Part shown: positions 37,012 through 46,087 of the stretch, in pieces
Layout of the letters: each line of letters opens with the position of its first letter
How positions within the stretch are numbered: the first letter of the stretch is position 1
Assembly: GCF_022827545.1 (NCBI RefSeq)
Contig: NZ_CP094669.1
Span: 3,438,001-3,502,000, forward strand
Reading direction: 5' to 3'
From: Hymenobacter tibetensis
Lineage (GTDB): Bacteria; Bacteroidota; Bacteroidia; Cytophagales; Hymenobacteraceae
DNA: 64,000 nucleotides
Notes under the pieces: model-generated
What the model was told of the DNA's origin: nothing
Database searches by the model: none
Seen by the model: the letters and a program-made list of their open reading frames with translations, nothing else
Position numbers and translations under genes: made by a program

Positions 37012-38019
37012 CTACGGCATGCCTGCGCCGCCAGTGGAACCATATACCTGCCCAGTAGCGTAGCTGGCCAGCGGGTCGGCGAGCAGCACATAAATACCAG
37101 CTAGTTCGGCGGGCTGGCCGGGGCGCTTCATAGGAGTATCGCCGCCGAACTTCTGCAGCTTCTCTTGGGTGGCACCGCCGCTCACTTGCAAGGGCGTCCA
37201 GATGGGGCCGGGCGCTACACCGTTCACGCGGATGCCTTTCGGCGCAAGCTGCTTGCCCAACGACCGGACAAAGCTGGTGGTGGCCGCCTTGGTTTGGGCG
37301 TAGTCGTAGAGGTCGGCGGAGGGGTCGGTGGCCTGCTCGGAGGTGGTACCGATGATGGCCGAGCCGGGCTTAAGGTGGGGCAAGGCAGCCTTGATAAGCC
37401 AGAACGGCGCGTAGATGTTGGTTTTCATCGTCGCGTCGAAATCCTCACTGGACAGGTCCATGATGGACTGGTGCTGCTGTTGCCGCGCCGCGTTGCTAAC
37501 CAAAATATCCAGGCCGCCTAGTTGGCGCACGGCATCGTCCACCAGTTTCTTGCAGAAGGCTTCGTCGCGCAGGTCGCCGGGAATGGCTACGGCTTTTTGG
37601 CCGGCGGCTTTGATGAGGGCTACCACTTCTTTGGCGTCAGCTTCCTCGGCCGGTAGGTAATTGATGGCTACATCGGCGCCTTCACGGGCGTAGGCAATGG
37701 CGGCGGCTCGGCCCATGCCGGAGTCGCCACCGGTAATGAGGGCTTTGCGGCCTTTCAGGCGGCCCGAGCCTTTGTAGCTTTTCTCGCCATGGTCAGGCAA
37801 GGGGTCCATCTTACTGGCCAAGCCTGGCCAGGGCTGCGTCTGGCTTTTGAATGGAGGTTTAGGGTAGGCAGTGGTCGGGTCTTTCAGGGGTTCGGCAGCG
37901 GCTTCGGCGGGGCGGCTAGCGGCTTCGGCACCTACTACCGGACCGACGGCGGCCACAGCCAGGCTGGCTCCTAAACCACTGATTATTTGACGGCGGCTAA
38001 GTGTGTTATCTTCTTTCAT
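37012..38019 (-). CDS. Tat-signal SDR family oxidoreductase (YghA-like)
   Basis: 335 residues. The N-terminus SRRQIISGLGASLAV (Arg9-Arg10) with a following hydrophobic stretch is a twin-arginine signal, unusual for an SDR but known in this subgroup. The core shows GGDSGMGRAAAIAYAREGADV for NAD(P), SNAARQQQ, and active-site Tyr-Ala-Gln-Thr-Lys. The sequence around it (KPPFKSQTQPWPGLASKMDP) is that of YghA-like glucose/ribitol dehydrogenases. Likely a periplasmic oxidoreductase of sugar alcohols or aldehydes. Monocistronic. Confidence 0.88.
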   Translation of the reverse strand: MKEDNTLSRRQIISGLGASLAVAAVGPVVGAEAASRPAEAAAEPLKDPTTAYPKPPFKSQTQPWPGLASKMDPLPDHGEKSYKGSGRLKGRKALITGGDSGMGRAAAIAYAREGADVAINYLPAEEADAKEVVALIKAAGQKAVAIPGDLRDEAFCKKLVDDAVRQLGGLDILVSNAARQQQHQSIMDLSSEDFDATMKTNIYAPFWLIKAALPHLKPGSAIIGTTSEQATDPSADLYDYAQTKAATTSFVRSLGKQLAPKGIRVNGVAPGPIWTPLQVSGGATQEKLQKFGGDTPMKRPGQPAELAGIYVLLADPLASYATGQVYGSTGGAGMP

Positions 38020-38399
38020 GAGTTGTAAAGGGAGTTATCAGTTTTTATGAAACGAGGCCTTTGCGTTTTAGTTAGCCTAACTCTATAGGGGCGTTGTACT
38101 ACGGTTCAGTTAGTGGTAGGACTTTAACTTTCAAGCAATTGAACTGTATGACGGAGCAAGCTTCGCGTATGCCAAACCAGGTTAAGCATATCGTATGCTC
38201 TCCCGACTTTCTTTATTGGCCTTTGTCAAGAAAAGCCCGAAGCCCAATTTTCTTTTCCAAGTAAGTGTCCGAACAACCATCACTCTCGGCCATATGGCCT
38301 TAACACCACTGCCGAGAGCGGCGGCGGGTTCTTTCGCGGGTGCTAGACAATAAAAATCCGTACTGTTGATTCTATAAACCCGTCCTAACTCCCGGTAGT
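38020..38399. other. Divergent intergenic region, no gene
   Basis: Separates the Tat-SDR and Gfo/Idh/MocA genes, which point apart, so both promoters should be here. An 8-bp inverted repeat CTCTCGGC/GCCGAGAG lies at 38283-38318, too weak to call. Nothing else seen. Confidence 0.55.
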
Positions 38400-39503
38400 A
38401 TGACCTTTACTTCCCTGCTCACTATCTGCCTGATGCTGCTAAACTCAGTTGTTGTTGCGCAAAAAGCTCCCTTGCGTGTGGGGGTAGTTGGCCTGACCCA
38501 TGCCCACGTGCACGGGATACTAGGCTTGAAAAACCGCAACGACATCCAGGTGGTGGGGATTGTAGAACCCAACCGGGACTTGGCGCAGCGCTACGCACAG
38601 CAGCACGGCTACTCTATGCGCATCGTGTTCAATACCATGGACGAAATGATTGCGGCCACCAAGCCGGAGGCCGTTACGGCGTTCGGCACTATCTACGAGC
38701 ACTTGGCAGTGGTGCAGACCTGCGCGCCCAAGGGCATTCATGTGATGGTGGAAAAACCCTTGGCCGTCAGCCTCGACCACGCCCGCAAGATGGAGGCCCT
38801 GGCCAAGAAGCACCATATTCAATTGCTCACCAACTACGAAACCACCTGGTACCCCACCAACCACCAAGCCTACGAGCTGCTGAAGAATGGTACGGTGGGC
38901 GAGTTGAGCCAAGTAGTGGTTCGGGACGGGCACCGCGGCCCGAAAAAGATAGGCGTCAACGCCGAGTTTCTGGACTGGTTAACCGACCCGGTACAGAACG
39001 GCGGCGGGGCCCTGATGGACTTTGGCTGCTACGGCGTAAATCTGATGACCTGGCTGCAAGACGGCAAGAAGCCTACCACCGTCACGGCCATCACGCAGCA
39101 GTTTCAACCCGAAAACAACCCCAAAGTAGACGACGAAGCCACCATCTTGCTTGCTTACGACCACGCCAAAGCCACCATTCAAGCTTCCTGGAACTGGCCC
39201 ATCGGTCGAAAAGACCTGGAGATTTACGGCGAAACCGGCGTTATCTATGCCGACAACAAGCACGATTTGCGCGTGCGCCACGCCGAGGGCTACGACCAGT
39301 TCCGGGAAGAAGCGCATCGGCTCGAAGAACGCAAAGCCCCCTACGACGACCCGTTTGCTTTGCTGGCAGCTGTGGTCAGGCAGGAAATAACCCTCAAGCC
39401 CTTTGACCTGACCTCGTTGGAAAACAATATGGTGGTCGTGGAAATCCTAGAAGCCGCCCGCAAGAGCGCCAAAACTCATAAAAGCGTCAAGCTAGGTAAG
39501 TAA
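38400..39503 (+). CDS. Secreted Gfo/Idh/MocA family oxidoreductase
   Basis: 367 residues with a signal peptide ending near VVVAQ. NAD(P)-binding start LRVGVVGLTHAHVHGIL, then FNTMDEMIAATKPEAVTAFG and HVMVEKPLAVSLDHA, the EKP motif of the family, and the second domain with DFGCYGVNLMTWL. A standard length for the family. Such exported enzymes oxidise or isomerise sugars or cyclitols in the periplasm with a tightly bound cofactor; substrate not predictable. Neighbours do not form an obvious operon. Confidence 0.9.
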   Translation: MTFTSLLTICLMLLNSVVVAQKAPLRVGVVGLTHAHVHGILGLKNRNDIQVVGIVEPNRDLAQRYAQQHGYSMRIVFNTMDEMIAATKPEAVTAFGTIYEHLAVVQTCAPKGIHVMVEKPLAVSLDHARKMEALAKKHHIQLLTNYETTWYPTNHQAYELLKNGTVGELSQVVVRDGHRGPKKIGVNAEFLDWLTDPVQNGGGALMDFGCYGVNLMTWLQDGKKPTTVTAITQQFQPENNPKVDDEATILLAYDHAKATIQASWNWPIGRKDLEIYGETGVIYADNKHDLRVRHAEGYDQFREEAHRLEERKAPYDDPFALLAAVVRQEITLKPFDLTSLENNMVVVEILEAARKSAKTHKSVKLGK

Positions 39504-39587
39504 GGGTAACGCGAAACGCCAGCGTTGTGGCGCTTCTGGGGGTTGCAAGCTACCTCATCCATTCCTACTCTCAACGTACGCTACTAG

Positions 39588-40145
39588 TCAGGAAGTGGTG
39601 GGTGCTCCTCCGCCCTCCCGACTCAACAGCTCGATGTGCGCCAAGTGGTGGCGGCCGTGCCAACTGTATTGCACCAAGGCTTGGTCGAGCGTGTAGGTTT
39701 GTTGATAGAGCGGGTGATAGAAGGTGCGCTGCCATTGCTCGTTGGTGAGGTGCCAGAGCAGCGTCACCCAGCGCGAGTGCAGGGCCTCCAGCAGCGCCAA
39801 CGACACCGTAACGGGCGTGGCCTCTATGTCGGGGAGGGCAGCCCAGGCGTTCATGTCGAACGGGCGGATGGTGGGGTTGTCTTCGGTGAGGGCCAAGCGG
39901 TAGCGCAAGTAGAAATTCAGGTGCACGTCGGCTACGTGGTGTATTACCTGTCGGCCGGTCCAGCCGCCGGGGCGGTAGGGATTTTCCAGGCGCACGCCGC
40001 CCACTTGGCGAGCCGCCGCCGTAAGCTGCGCGGGCAACGCCGCCAGCTGCTCGATATAGACGGTGCGCTCAGCGGCAGTCAATGGGCCCTCCGGCAGCGC
40101 CGGGCGGCCGATGGGATATTGCAAGTCAACAAGGGTGTTTTCCAT
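39588..40145 (-). CDS. YfiT-type DinB-superfamily protein (bacillithiol transferase-like)
   Basis: 185 residues from the ATG at 40145 (MENTLVDLQYPIGR); the frame to 40238 is not used. DinB four-helix fold with metal ligands in QVIHHVADVHLN (His near 66-71) and WHGRHHLAHIELL near the end. The start LQYPIGRPALPEGPLTAAERTVYIEQLA matches the YfiT group of putative metal-dependent hydrolases/thiol transferases. The tail shows GAPTTS after the last ligands. Probably a cytoplasmic detoxifying thiol transferase. Confidence 0.88.
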   Translation of the reverse strand: MENTLVDLQYPIGRPALPEGPLTAAERTVYIEQLAALPAQLTAAARQVGGVRLENPYRPGGWTGRQVIHHVADVHLNFYLRYRLALTEDNPTIRPFDMNAWAALPDIEATPVTVSLALLEALHSRWVTLLWHLTNEQWQRTFYHPLYQQTYTLDQALVQYSWHGRHHLAHIELLSREGGGAPTTS

Positions 40146-40301
40146 AGGTGGCAAACATAAAACAACTGGCAATAGCAGCCGACACAAGCCCCTACCCAGC
40201 CAACCGAGACCAGGTTCTGAAATCAGCACGGAACGCATGAGGCGCCGGCGTGCCTCTCCCCTATCCTATAGCTTCCGCTCGTAAGCCATCTGTTAAAATA
40301 A

Positions 40302-40334
40302 CTGCGCCGATCAGGTTTATCCTGATCGGCGCAG
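40302..40334 (-). terminator. Terminator of the EthD-like gene
   Basis: CTGCGCCGATCAGG and its exact complement enclose TTTAT. On the minus strand TTATTTTAAC follows. 29 bases past the stop at 40364. Confidence 0.85.
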
Positions 40335-40363
40335 CAGCATCAAAAAGCCAAGCAACCAACTAG

Positions 40364-41380
40364 CTAATAACGGGTTGGCAGCTCAGGCAGCAGCCGATTG
40401 ATGACGCTATAGGTAAGCCCCGTCCAGAATTCCGACCGACCCAAATCCATGAACGACGCCTCATCGGCCTCAATGGCTCCGTACCCGGCCGTGACGAGGA
40501 AGTCTTCCACATCGTTCATGCTGGCAAACGACAACACCGAAATGGCATCCATCAGGCTGCCCTCCGGGTCGGGTTGGGTGGAGCCGATGTTGTGTAGTTG
40601 CGCGTAGCGCCGCACGTACGTGTGCGTGGCTGCCTGGCCCAGCACCACTTCGGCGTGTTGGTGCAACAACCGCTCCTGGAACGCCTCGCGCGAAAGGGTT
40701 GGCTGCCGGTAATGAATCTTCACCAAGCAAATAGGGTCGCGGTGGGTGGCGCTGGGGAGCAGGATGTATTCGCGGGTGATAGAGCGCGTTACCATGCGGA
40801 ACGCCGTTTGCTCGTCGGCCACCACCCGCTTGTCGTACTGCGGCTGCTTGAGCACCCGGTTGATGTCGGCCTCGCTGGCATAGGCTATGTAGGCAAACCC
40901 ATCCCAGCGCGGACGCTGGTAGGTGGGTACCTGCGCGTGGGGGTCGGCCACCAGCTTGTGGTCGGCCTCGGTCATGGCGTGGTAGGGCGGCCGGAAGTAC
41001 GACGAAGGGCCCGCGGAAATACGGTGCACCTGGTCGTAGCGCAACACTGGCTCCGAGGTGCTGCCTGGCTCTTCGTAGGCGAATTTGGGTCCGTGCACTT
41101 TGCGCCAATATTCATCCCAGTGCTCGAAAGCGAGGTTAGGGTTGGCTTCCAACGCTATTTCCGCCGGCTCCGCGTCGGGGTTTTCCAGAGAGTTACCGTG
41201 GCGGCTGCGGGTGGCGCCTTCGTCGAGGGGCCGTTCTGCCTGGGGCGTGGCATCGGCCCGCGTCAGGAAGGTGGGCGTGACAATCAGGGGCTCAGCGGTG
41301 GTGTGGTAGCTGGCCCGGTACGGCGGCCGGTGGCGGTTGTCGGCCGAAGCATCCTCGGCGGGGTTGAAGGGGGTAGGCAT
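40364..41380 (-). CDS. EthD-like dimeric alpha/beta-barrel protein
   Basis: 338 residues from the ATG at 41380 (MPTPFNPAEDAS). The first 100 residues are polar and loose; then FEHWDEYWRKVHGPKFA and a later LVKIHYRQPTLSREAFQERLLHQHAEVVLGQAA, both of the EthD/dimeric alpha-beta barrel type with conserved H near the helix end; the C-terminal part is DAISVLSFASMNDVEDFL. Two barrel repeats can be discerned. EthD-type proteins act on quinones or aid cytochrome P450 and polyketide pathways; the function here is unknown. It follows the PRISE reductase gene, but a terminator lies between. Confidence 0.75.
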   Translation of the reverse strand: MPTPFNPAEDASADNRHRPPYRASYHTTAEPLIVTPTFLTRADATPQAERPLDEGATRSRHGNSLENPDAEPAEIALEANPNLAFEHWDEYWRKVHGPKFAYEEPGSTSEPVLRYDQVHRISAGPSSYFRPPYHAMTEADHKLVADPHAQVPTYQRPRWDGFAYIAYASEADINRVLKQPQYDKRVVADEQTAFRMVTRSITREYILLPSATHRDPICLVKIHYRQPTLSREAFQERLLHQHAEVVLGQAATHTYVRRYAQLHNIGSTQPDPEGSLMDAISVLSFASMNDVEDFLVTAGYGAIEADEASFMDLGRSEFWTGLTYSVINRLLPELPTRY

Positions 41381-41408
41381 AGCAGTAGCGTGGTGTAGGA
41401 ACAAGCAA

Positions 41409-41439
41409 AAAGCCCAGACACGTGCAGTACCTGGGCTTT
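41409..41439 (-). terminator. Terminator between PRISE reductase and EthD-like gene
   Basis: AAAGCCCAG (41409-41417) and CTGGGCTTT (41431-41439), 10 bases past the reductase stop on the minus strand and 28 bases before the EthD start. On the minus strand the T-run follows as CTTTTTGC. The EthD-like gene may need read-through or its own promoter. Confidence 0.75.
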
Positions 41440-41449
41440 CAGCTAGACG

Positions 41450-42523
41450 TTAAGGAATGATGTGGTCTTGCCGCAGTTGCGCAAACAAGTCAATAAACGA
41501 CTCCTCGGTTGGTTGGTACACGTGGAATCCAAGTTTGCGACTCTTCGACATATCGGTCATTACTTCCAGCGGACGGCCCAGATCCAAGTCGGTATGCCAG
41601 GCCGAGGCCAATTGGCTTAGGTCCGGCACGGTAAGCTGATGCCGAGACGCCAATTTCTGCCACACCGCGGCATCCTCAGCCATCTGCTCTTCCAGTGGGT
41701 GCACGGTGCCATCGAAGCCACGGGCTTCCACCCCAAACCAGGCAGCCAGACGGGGCCACAGCCAGCTCCAACGGAAATAGTCGCCATTCACAATGTTGAA
41801 AGCTTCGTTGTGCGCCGCTTCGGTGGTAGCGGCCCAGGCAAGCTGCTTGGCAATGACGCGGGCATCGGTTACGTCGGAAAGGCCGTTCCACTGCGCCTCC
41901 GACCCAGGCCATTGAAACGGCCGACCGGTTTCTTTGCAGATGCTGCCATACACGGCCAGCGTGGTGCCCATGTTCATGAGGTTGCCTACCGCTTTGCCAA
42001 TGATGGTGTGCGGACGGTGAATGCTCCACGTATAGCCGTCGCGCGCGGCGGCAGCATACACCTCGTCTTCCTGGGCGTAGTAGAAATTCTCGATTTCGAG
42101 GCGGGGCAGCTCTTCCCGGAAGGGCGTCGGGGGCAGCGTGCCTCCTTTGGCGTAAGCCTCAAACGGCCCGAGATAGTGCTTTAGGCCCGTTACAAGCGCC
42201 ACGTGCTGCACAGTTTTCTTCGGCGAAAGGGCCGTTAGGATGTTGCGCACCAACGCACTGTTTACGCGGATGTTCTCGACCTCGGTGTCTTGCCGCATCC
42301 AAGTGGTGATGAACACGTGCGTCGGGTTAACGGCCGCCAGCGCAGCGTCCAGGCTCGCTGGGTCGAGTAGGTCGGCGGCAACCGGGTGCAGGCCAGCTAG
42401 GTGCTGGGGCGGACGGCGGGCCAAACCGTACACCGTCCAGTTGGTGCTAAGTAGCTCCTGGGCCAGGTTGCTGCCCACAATACCGCTGGCACCAACAATC
42501 AACGCAATTTTATCTACACTCAT
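41450..42523 (-). CDS. PRISE-like SDR (progesterone 5-beta-reductase/iridoid synthase family)
   Basis: 357 residues from the ATG at 42523 (MSVDKIALIVGASG); the longer frame is not used. Rossmann motif VGASGIVGSNLA, WTVYGLARRPP, THVFITTWMRQDTEVENIRVN, then VALVTGLKHYLGPFEAY with Lys-His-Tyr, EELPRLEIENFYYAQED with the family's conserved FYY-x-Q-E-D, and NEAFNIVNGDYFRW. These are the marks of PRISE enzymes, which reduce enones with NADPH; in plants, iridoid synthase and 5-beta-reductase. The bacterial role is unknown. Downstream of an AraC regulator on the same strand. Confidence 0.88.
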   Translation of the reverse strand: MSVDKIALIVGASGIVGSNLAQELLSTNWTVYGLARRPPQHLAGLHPVAADLLDPASLDAALAAVNPTHVFITTWMRQDTEVENIRVNSALVRNILTALSPKKTVQHVALVTGLKHYLGPFEAYAKGGTLPPTPFREELPRLEIENFYYAQEDEVYAAAARDGYTWSIHRPHTIIGKAVGNLMNMGTTLAVYGSICKETGRPFQWPGSEAQWNGLSDVTDARVIAKQLAWAATTEAAHNEAFNIVNGDYFRWSWLWPRLAAWFGVEARGFDGTVHPLEEQMAEDAAVWQKLASRHQLTVPDLSQLASAWHTDLDLGRPLEVMTDMSKSRKLGFHVYQPTEESFIDLFAQLRQDHIIP

Positions 42524-42693
42524 ATTTGACAGACAGAAGAAGAGAAATGGATCCAAGCAACCCGCATAGGCCGCACGTTAGTTGCCGCGGCGTACTGCTA
42601 CGGGCAGCGAGACGCCTTAGCGCGCTCGGTTCACTGAAGTTGCCCAACAAAGCTACCAGCTCGGTTTCTGTTGTCTTTGCACAAAATGCCTAA

Positions 42694-43599
42694 CTATTTG
42701 TACGCTGCACACTCTGTGCGGTACGTCGAAGGCGTTTGCCCGGTCTCCTGCTTGAACCACCGGGAAAAGTGCGCTACGTCGTAGAAACCCAACCGGTAGC
42801 TTAAGTCGCCGACGGGGAGTTGCGTACCGGACAGCAGCACTTTCGCTTCCGTAACTACTTTCTCTTTCAGCAAACTCACGGCGCTTCGGCCCATAGCGTG
42901 GCGGCACAAAGCGCTCAAGTGCTTGGTTGTCACCGACAGGGCATCGGCGTAGAATTCCAGCTGCAAGGCTGGCTCTCCGGCGGCCAAGCGAGCTTCCACC
43001 AACTGGAAAAACTGCTGTACCACCGCGGGCAATAGTCCTGGGGCGCCGGCTGTAGCAGGCGCTGCTTGCCATTCGCGCAAGTCGGTGAGTAGGAGGCGCA
43101 AATACAGCCGGGCTTTCTCTAGCCGGGCTTGTTGGGCAAAAAGTTGCTCGCCACTTTGGCGGAGCGCGGCATATTCAGTGGGTGTGCAGGCGTGATATAC
43201 GTAGGGGGCCGCGCCGGCTAGGGCCGCGTGGAGTTGATAGCTCGGCAACAGGCCAGCATTGTAGAAATCGGTGGAGAAAAAGCAGTACAGACCCGTCTGG
43301 GGCTCGTCGTGCAGGTGCCAGCGCAACGCCGTACCCGGCATAACGAGCAGGACAGAGTTGGGCGCTACCACCACTTCTTCGTCGTTGAGGTAGAAGGTAC
43401 CGCCGCCCTGTTCTACCAACGACAACTTGAAAAACTGCCGCCGGTGCTGCTCCATGTGCTGGCGGCAAGTGGCAAATTTTTCTTCCCGCCGATATACTAC
43501 CAGCTGTTCCAGCGCCTCAGGCGGCGCCGACGACTGAACCGGCTCCTCCGCCTGCGGATAATTGTCGAACCGAAAAGTTGGAATCAACGAAGTGCTCAT
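42694..43599 (-). CDS. AraC-family transcriptional regulator
   Basis: 301 residues. An N-terminal cupin-like ligand domain (FFKLSLVEQGGGTFYLNDEEVVVAPNSVLLVMPG) leads to a C-terminal double helix-turn-helix of the AraC/XylS type: YADALSVTTKHLSALCRHAMGRSAVSLL and VGDLSYRLGFYDVAHFSRWFKQETGQTPSTYR. Expected cytoplasmic activator responding to a small molecule. It lies 170 bases upstream of the PRISE reductase gene on the same strand, so is the obvious candidate regulator of that and perhaps the EthD-like gene. Confidence 0.93.
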   Translation of the reverse strand: MSTSLIPTFRFDNYPQAEEPVQSSAPPEALEQLVVYRREEKFATCRQHMEQHRRQFFKLSLVEQGGGTFYLNDEEVVVAPNSVLLVMPGTALRWHLHDEPQTGLYCFFSTDFYNAGLLPSYQLHAALAGAAPYVYHACTPTEYAALRQSGEQLFAQQARLEKARLYLRLLLTDLREWQAAPATAGAPGLLPAVVQQFFQLVEARLAAGEPALQLEFYADALSVTTKHLSALCRHAMGRSAVSLLKEKVVTEAKVLLSGTQLPVGDLSYRLGFYDVAHFSRWFKQETGQTPSTYRTECAAYK

Positions 43600-43799
43600 G
43601 GTTGCTACAACTCCAAAAAACAGGAATGGTTGCTGACGCTGTTGCCTGAGTTACTTCCCCAACTATTTTTTGAACTCGGTAATCCCCAAATCTGGAGGCC
43701 ACTACCCGGCACCCACTGCCGCGCTACGGGCAGATTTCAGGTGTTACAGCAACCTGCTTCTCCTACAAGGCAGCTTCCAGAAGCCCAGCTAGCTGGTTG

Positions 43800-45587
43800 C
43801 TACTCTTTTACAAACCGTTGCGAGACGGGGCCTTCGGGGGCCTGCAAACGAATGAGGTAAGTGCCGGGTACCAAGTCAACTACCGGAATAGTGCCGCCTG
43901 GTGGCAGCAAGCCATTGCCGACGTGCTGCCCTTGCACGCTCAGGAGCTCGTAAGACAAAGAGGTAGTAGCACCCGCCACCGACAATTCTTCGTGCGCAGG
44001 GTTCGGATACAGGTTGAGGGCCACTGCGGCCGCCGGGTCCAGCACCAGGGTCGGGTTACCATCCAGGGTGTAAACGGGTTGGTAGGCAGTAGCTGCATCA
44101 TCGGCGTACTCCACCACCCGAATGTGGTACGCCTGACGGGTATCCAAACGAGGAACAAACACCGAGTCAGTGGCTGCATCGGCTACTACATACGTGTCTG
44201 CTCCCAATGGCTGGCCTTCTCCAAAGGGGGCCGCCGGGTAACGCACGCCATCCGTTGGAAAAGCATCAACGGGGTTATTGGCGCGCATGAGCACCAGGCG
44301 GCGCGTGCCGCTGCCGCGGGTCCAACGCAGCCATACGCCCGCCGAATCGGGGGTGGCGGTAAGGGCAGTGGCATTCAGTGTGGGCGAGAGCAGGCTGTGG
44401 GTGGGCCAGCTGGCCGCGCCCGGTACTGCCACCCATCCCAGCCTATCGAGTTCCTGCCAGAAAGCGGGCGTATTGGGGCTGGTATTAAGTAGAATGGCCC
44501 AGGTATACTTGCCCGCCGTGCGTACCAGGTAGGTGGCGGTGCCGTCGAGCAGGCCGCTATGCCACCGGTTGCCCGCTTTGTTTACCCACCAGCCCTTGGC
44601 ATAGCTTGAGGGCACTCCCGAGGGCTCCACCAGCGCAGCGCAGGAAGTGGGGGTTAGCAGGCCCGGGCGGGTGGCACTGCCTTCCACTGCCAGCAGCAGG
44701 CGCACCAGGTCGCGGGCCGAGCACACCCACCCACCGTGGGCACCCATGGCTTCCAGGTGAAAGCCACCGTAGGCGGCGGGTACCACTTGGCCCGAGCCGT
44801 TGCAGGCCTTCACTTTATACCGGCTTTCGTATTCTGCTTCCCGCTCCAATCGGCTGGTAGCCAGGTTGCGGCCGAGGTGAGCTTCCTGCGCGCCAGCGGG
44901 CAGCAGCAGGTTGTTGCGCACCCACGCTTCGTAGCCCTGCCCCGTCACGGCCTCGATGATCTTGCCTAACACCAGATAGCCCATGTTAGAATAGGCGTAG
45001 CGCGTACCAGGTGTGAAGTTGAGTTTCTTGGCCAACAGAAAGCGCACCAGCGTGGAATCACCCACTGGGTTAGGCACATCGAACGTGCGGGCCACGTGCA
45101 GCGGAAAATCAATAGGGTCGCAGCTGCCGTACCCGTCGCACCCCACTTGACGGTCCCAGCCGGCGGAATGTTCTAGTAGCTGCCGCACCGTGATGTCGTA
45201 GGTGCGCGGGTCGATGATGGAGCGGGTGTAATAGGCGCTACGGAGGTAGCCCTGCGGTCCGAATGCTTTACCGGCCAGATTAATACGCCCTTGTTCCACC
45301 AGCTTCATGATGGCCATGGCCGTTATCGGCTTGGAAAGGCTGGCCACGCGCAGCAGGTGCGAGGGCTGCATGGGCTGCGTGCGGGCCATATCGGCATAGC
45401 CAAACGCGCGGGCATACACCAGCCGGTCCTCCGACCCAAAGGCCACCGAGGCACCTGCTATTTCCCACCGCTGCATAAACTGCTGCATCGCAGCTTCAAA
45501 TTGCTTGAACTCGGGTACTGGCACCCCCGTTTGGGCTTTAACGTTTAAAGAAAGCAATAAGAATAGTAGAGTATAAATTTTCTTCAA
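43800..45587 (-). CDS. T9SS-secreted serine hydrolase, beta-lactamase family
   Basis: 595 residues. Signal peptide MKKIYTLLFLLLSLNVKA-Q. Beta-lactamase fold with Ser83-Leu-Ser-Lys86 (RVASLSKPITA), Tyr-Ser-Asn in YAYSNMGYLVLG, and HSG in RWHSGLLDG as third motif. Then a Fn3-like segment (GVWLRWTRGSGTRRLVLMRA ... YHIRVVEYADDA) and a type A sorting tail from about residue 520 (LYPNPAHEELSV ... GTYLIRLQ ... SQRFVKE). An extracellular or surface-bound peptidase/esterase, substrate unknown. It has a long AT-rich upstream region. Confidence 0.92.
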   Translation of the reverse strand: MKKIYTLLFLLLSLNVKAQTGVPVPEFKQFEAAMQQFMQRWEIAGASVAFGSEDRLVYARAFGYADMARTQPMQPSHLLRVASLSKPITAMAIMKLVEQGRINLAGKAFGPQGYLRSAYYTRSIIDPRTYDITVRQLLEHSAGWDRQVGCDGYGSCDPIDFPLHVARTFDVPNPVGDSTLVRFLLAKKLNFTPGTRYAYSNMGYLVLGKIIEAVTGQGYEAWVRNNLLLPAGAQEAHLGRNLATSRLEREAEYESRYKVKACNGSGQVVPAAYGGFHLEAMGAHGGWVCSARDLVRLLLAVEGSATRPGLLTPTSCAALVEPSGVPSSYAKGWWVNKAGNRWHSGLLDGTATYLVRTAGKYTWAILLNTSPNTPAFWQELDRLGWVAVPGAASWPTHSLLSPTLNATALTATPDSAGVWLRWTRGSGTRRLVLMRANNPVDAFPTDGVRYPAAPFGEGQPLGADTYVVADAATDSVFVPRLDTRQAYHIRVVEYADDAATAYQPVYTLDGNPTLVLDPAAAVALNLYPNPAHEELSVAGATTSLSYELLSVQGQHVGNGLLPPGGTIPVVDLVPGTYLIRLQAPEGPVSQRFVKE

Positions 45588-46087
45588 ATGAATAGCTGAT
45601 AAAAGGCCGTCAACACATCGAAATCTGCGCTAATACAGTTCTGGTTGATATGGCAATTTTATCATACTACACCGTATTTCAAAAGCAATTATGCCTCATA
45701 AAATATAAACTTTCCTTTTCGTGCATAGCGCTTAACGTCATTACAAAGGCACATCATCAAGTATAATTATAGTAATAGACAAAAATTTTATACACCTCTC
45801 TTTTTCACTTGCAGATAGCAGAATAGTACCAGGGCACTTGGTGCGTCAGCTGGCAGTTGCTGTGCGCACCTAGTGGCTGTTCGCTACACCGGTTTTCAGC
45901 TTGCCTGCTATGGGCTGTGAGAGGCAATGCGAGACGTGGTAGTAGCGCTAAGTTCATGGCACTTTCTGAGCGGCCTGGGGGCAGCAACCGTCTCGCCGAG
46001 AGTCTTCTTGCACGCAACACACACGAGCCGGCATGTCTGTTTGGGAAGAAATGGTTAGTATGGGGTCCAACTCCTTTCTTCTTGCTT
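45588..46087. other. Divergent AT-rich intergenic region
   Basis: The first 240 bases (45,588-45,825) are very AT-rich and lie upstream of the T9SS hydrolase on the minus strand; the remaining part, up to the GerW-like ATG at 46088, is GC-rich and can be read as an extension of that frame without any protein signature. Promoters for both genes are expected here but no -7 box is certain. Confidence 0.6.

Noticed and set aside
38283..38318. 8-bp inverted repeat between divergent genes
   Set aside because: Short with a 20-base loop; insufficient to call an operator.
45857..46087. 77-residue extension of the GerW-like protein
   Set aside because: No family similarity; the conserved start is at 46088.
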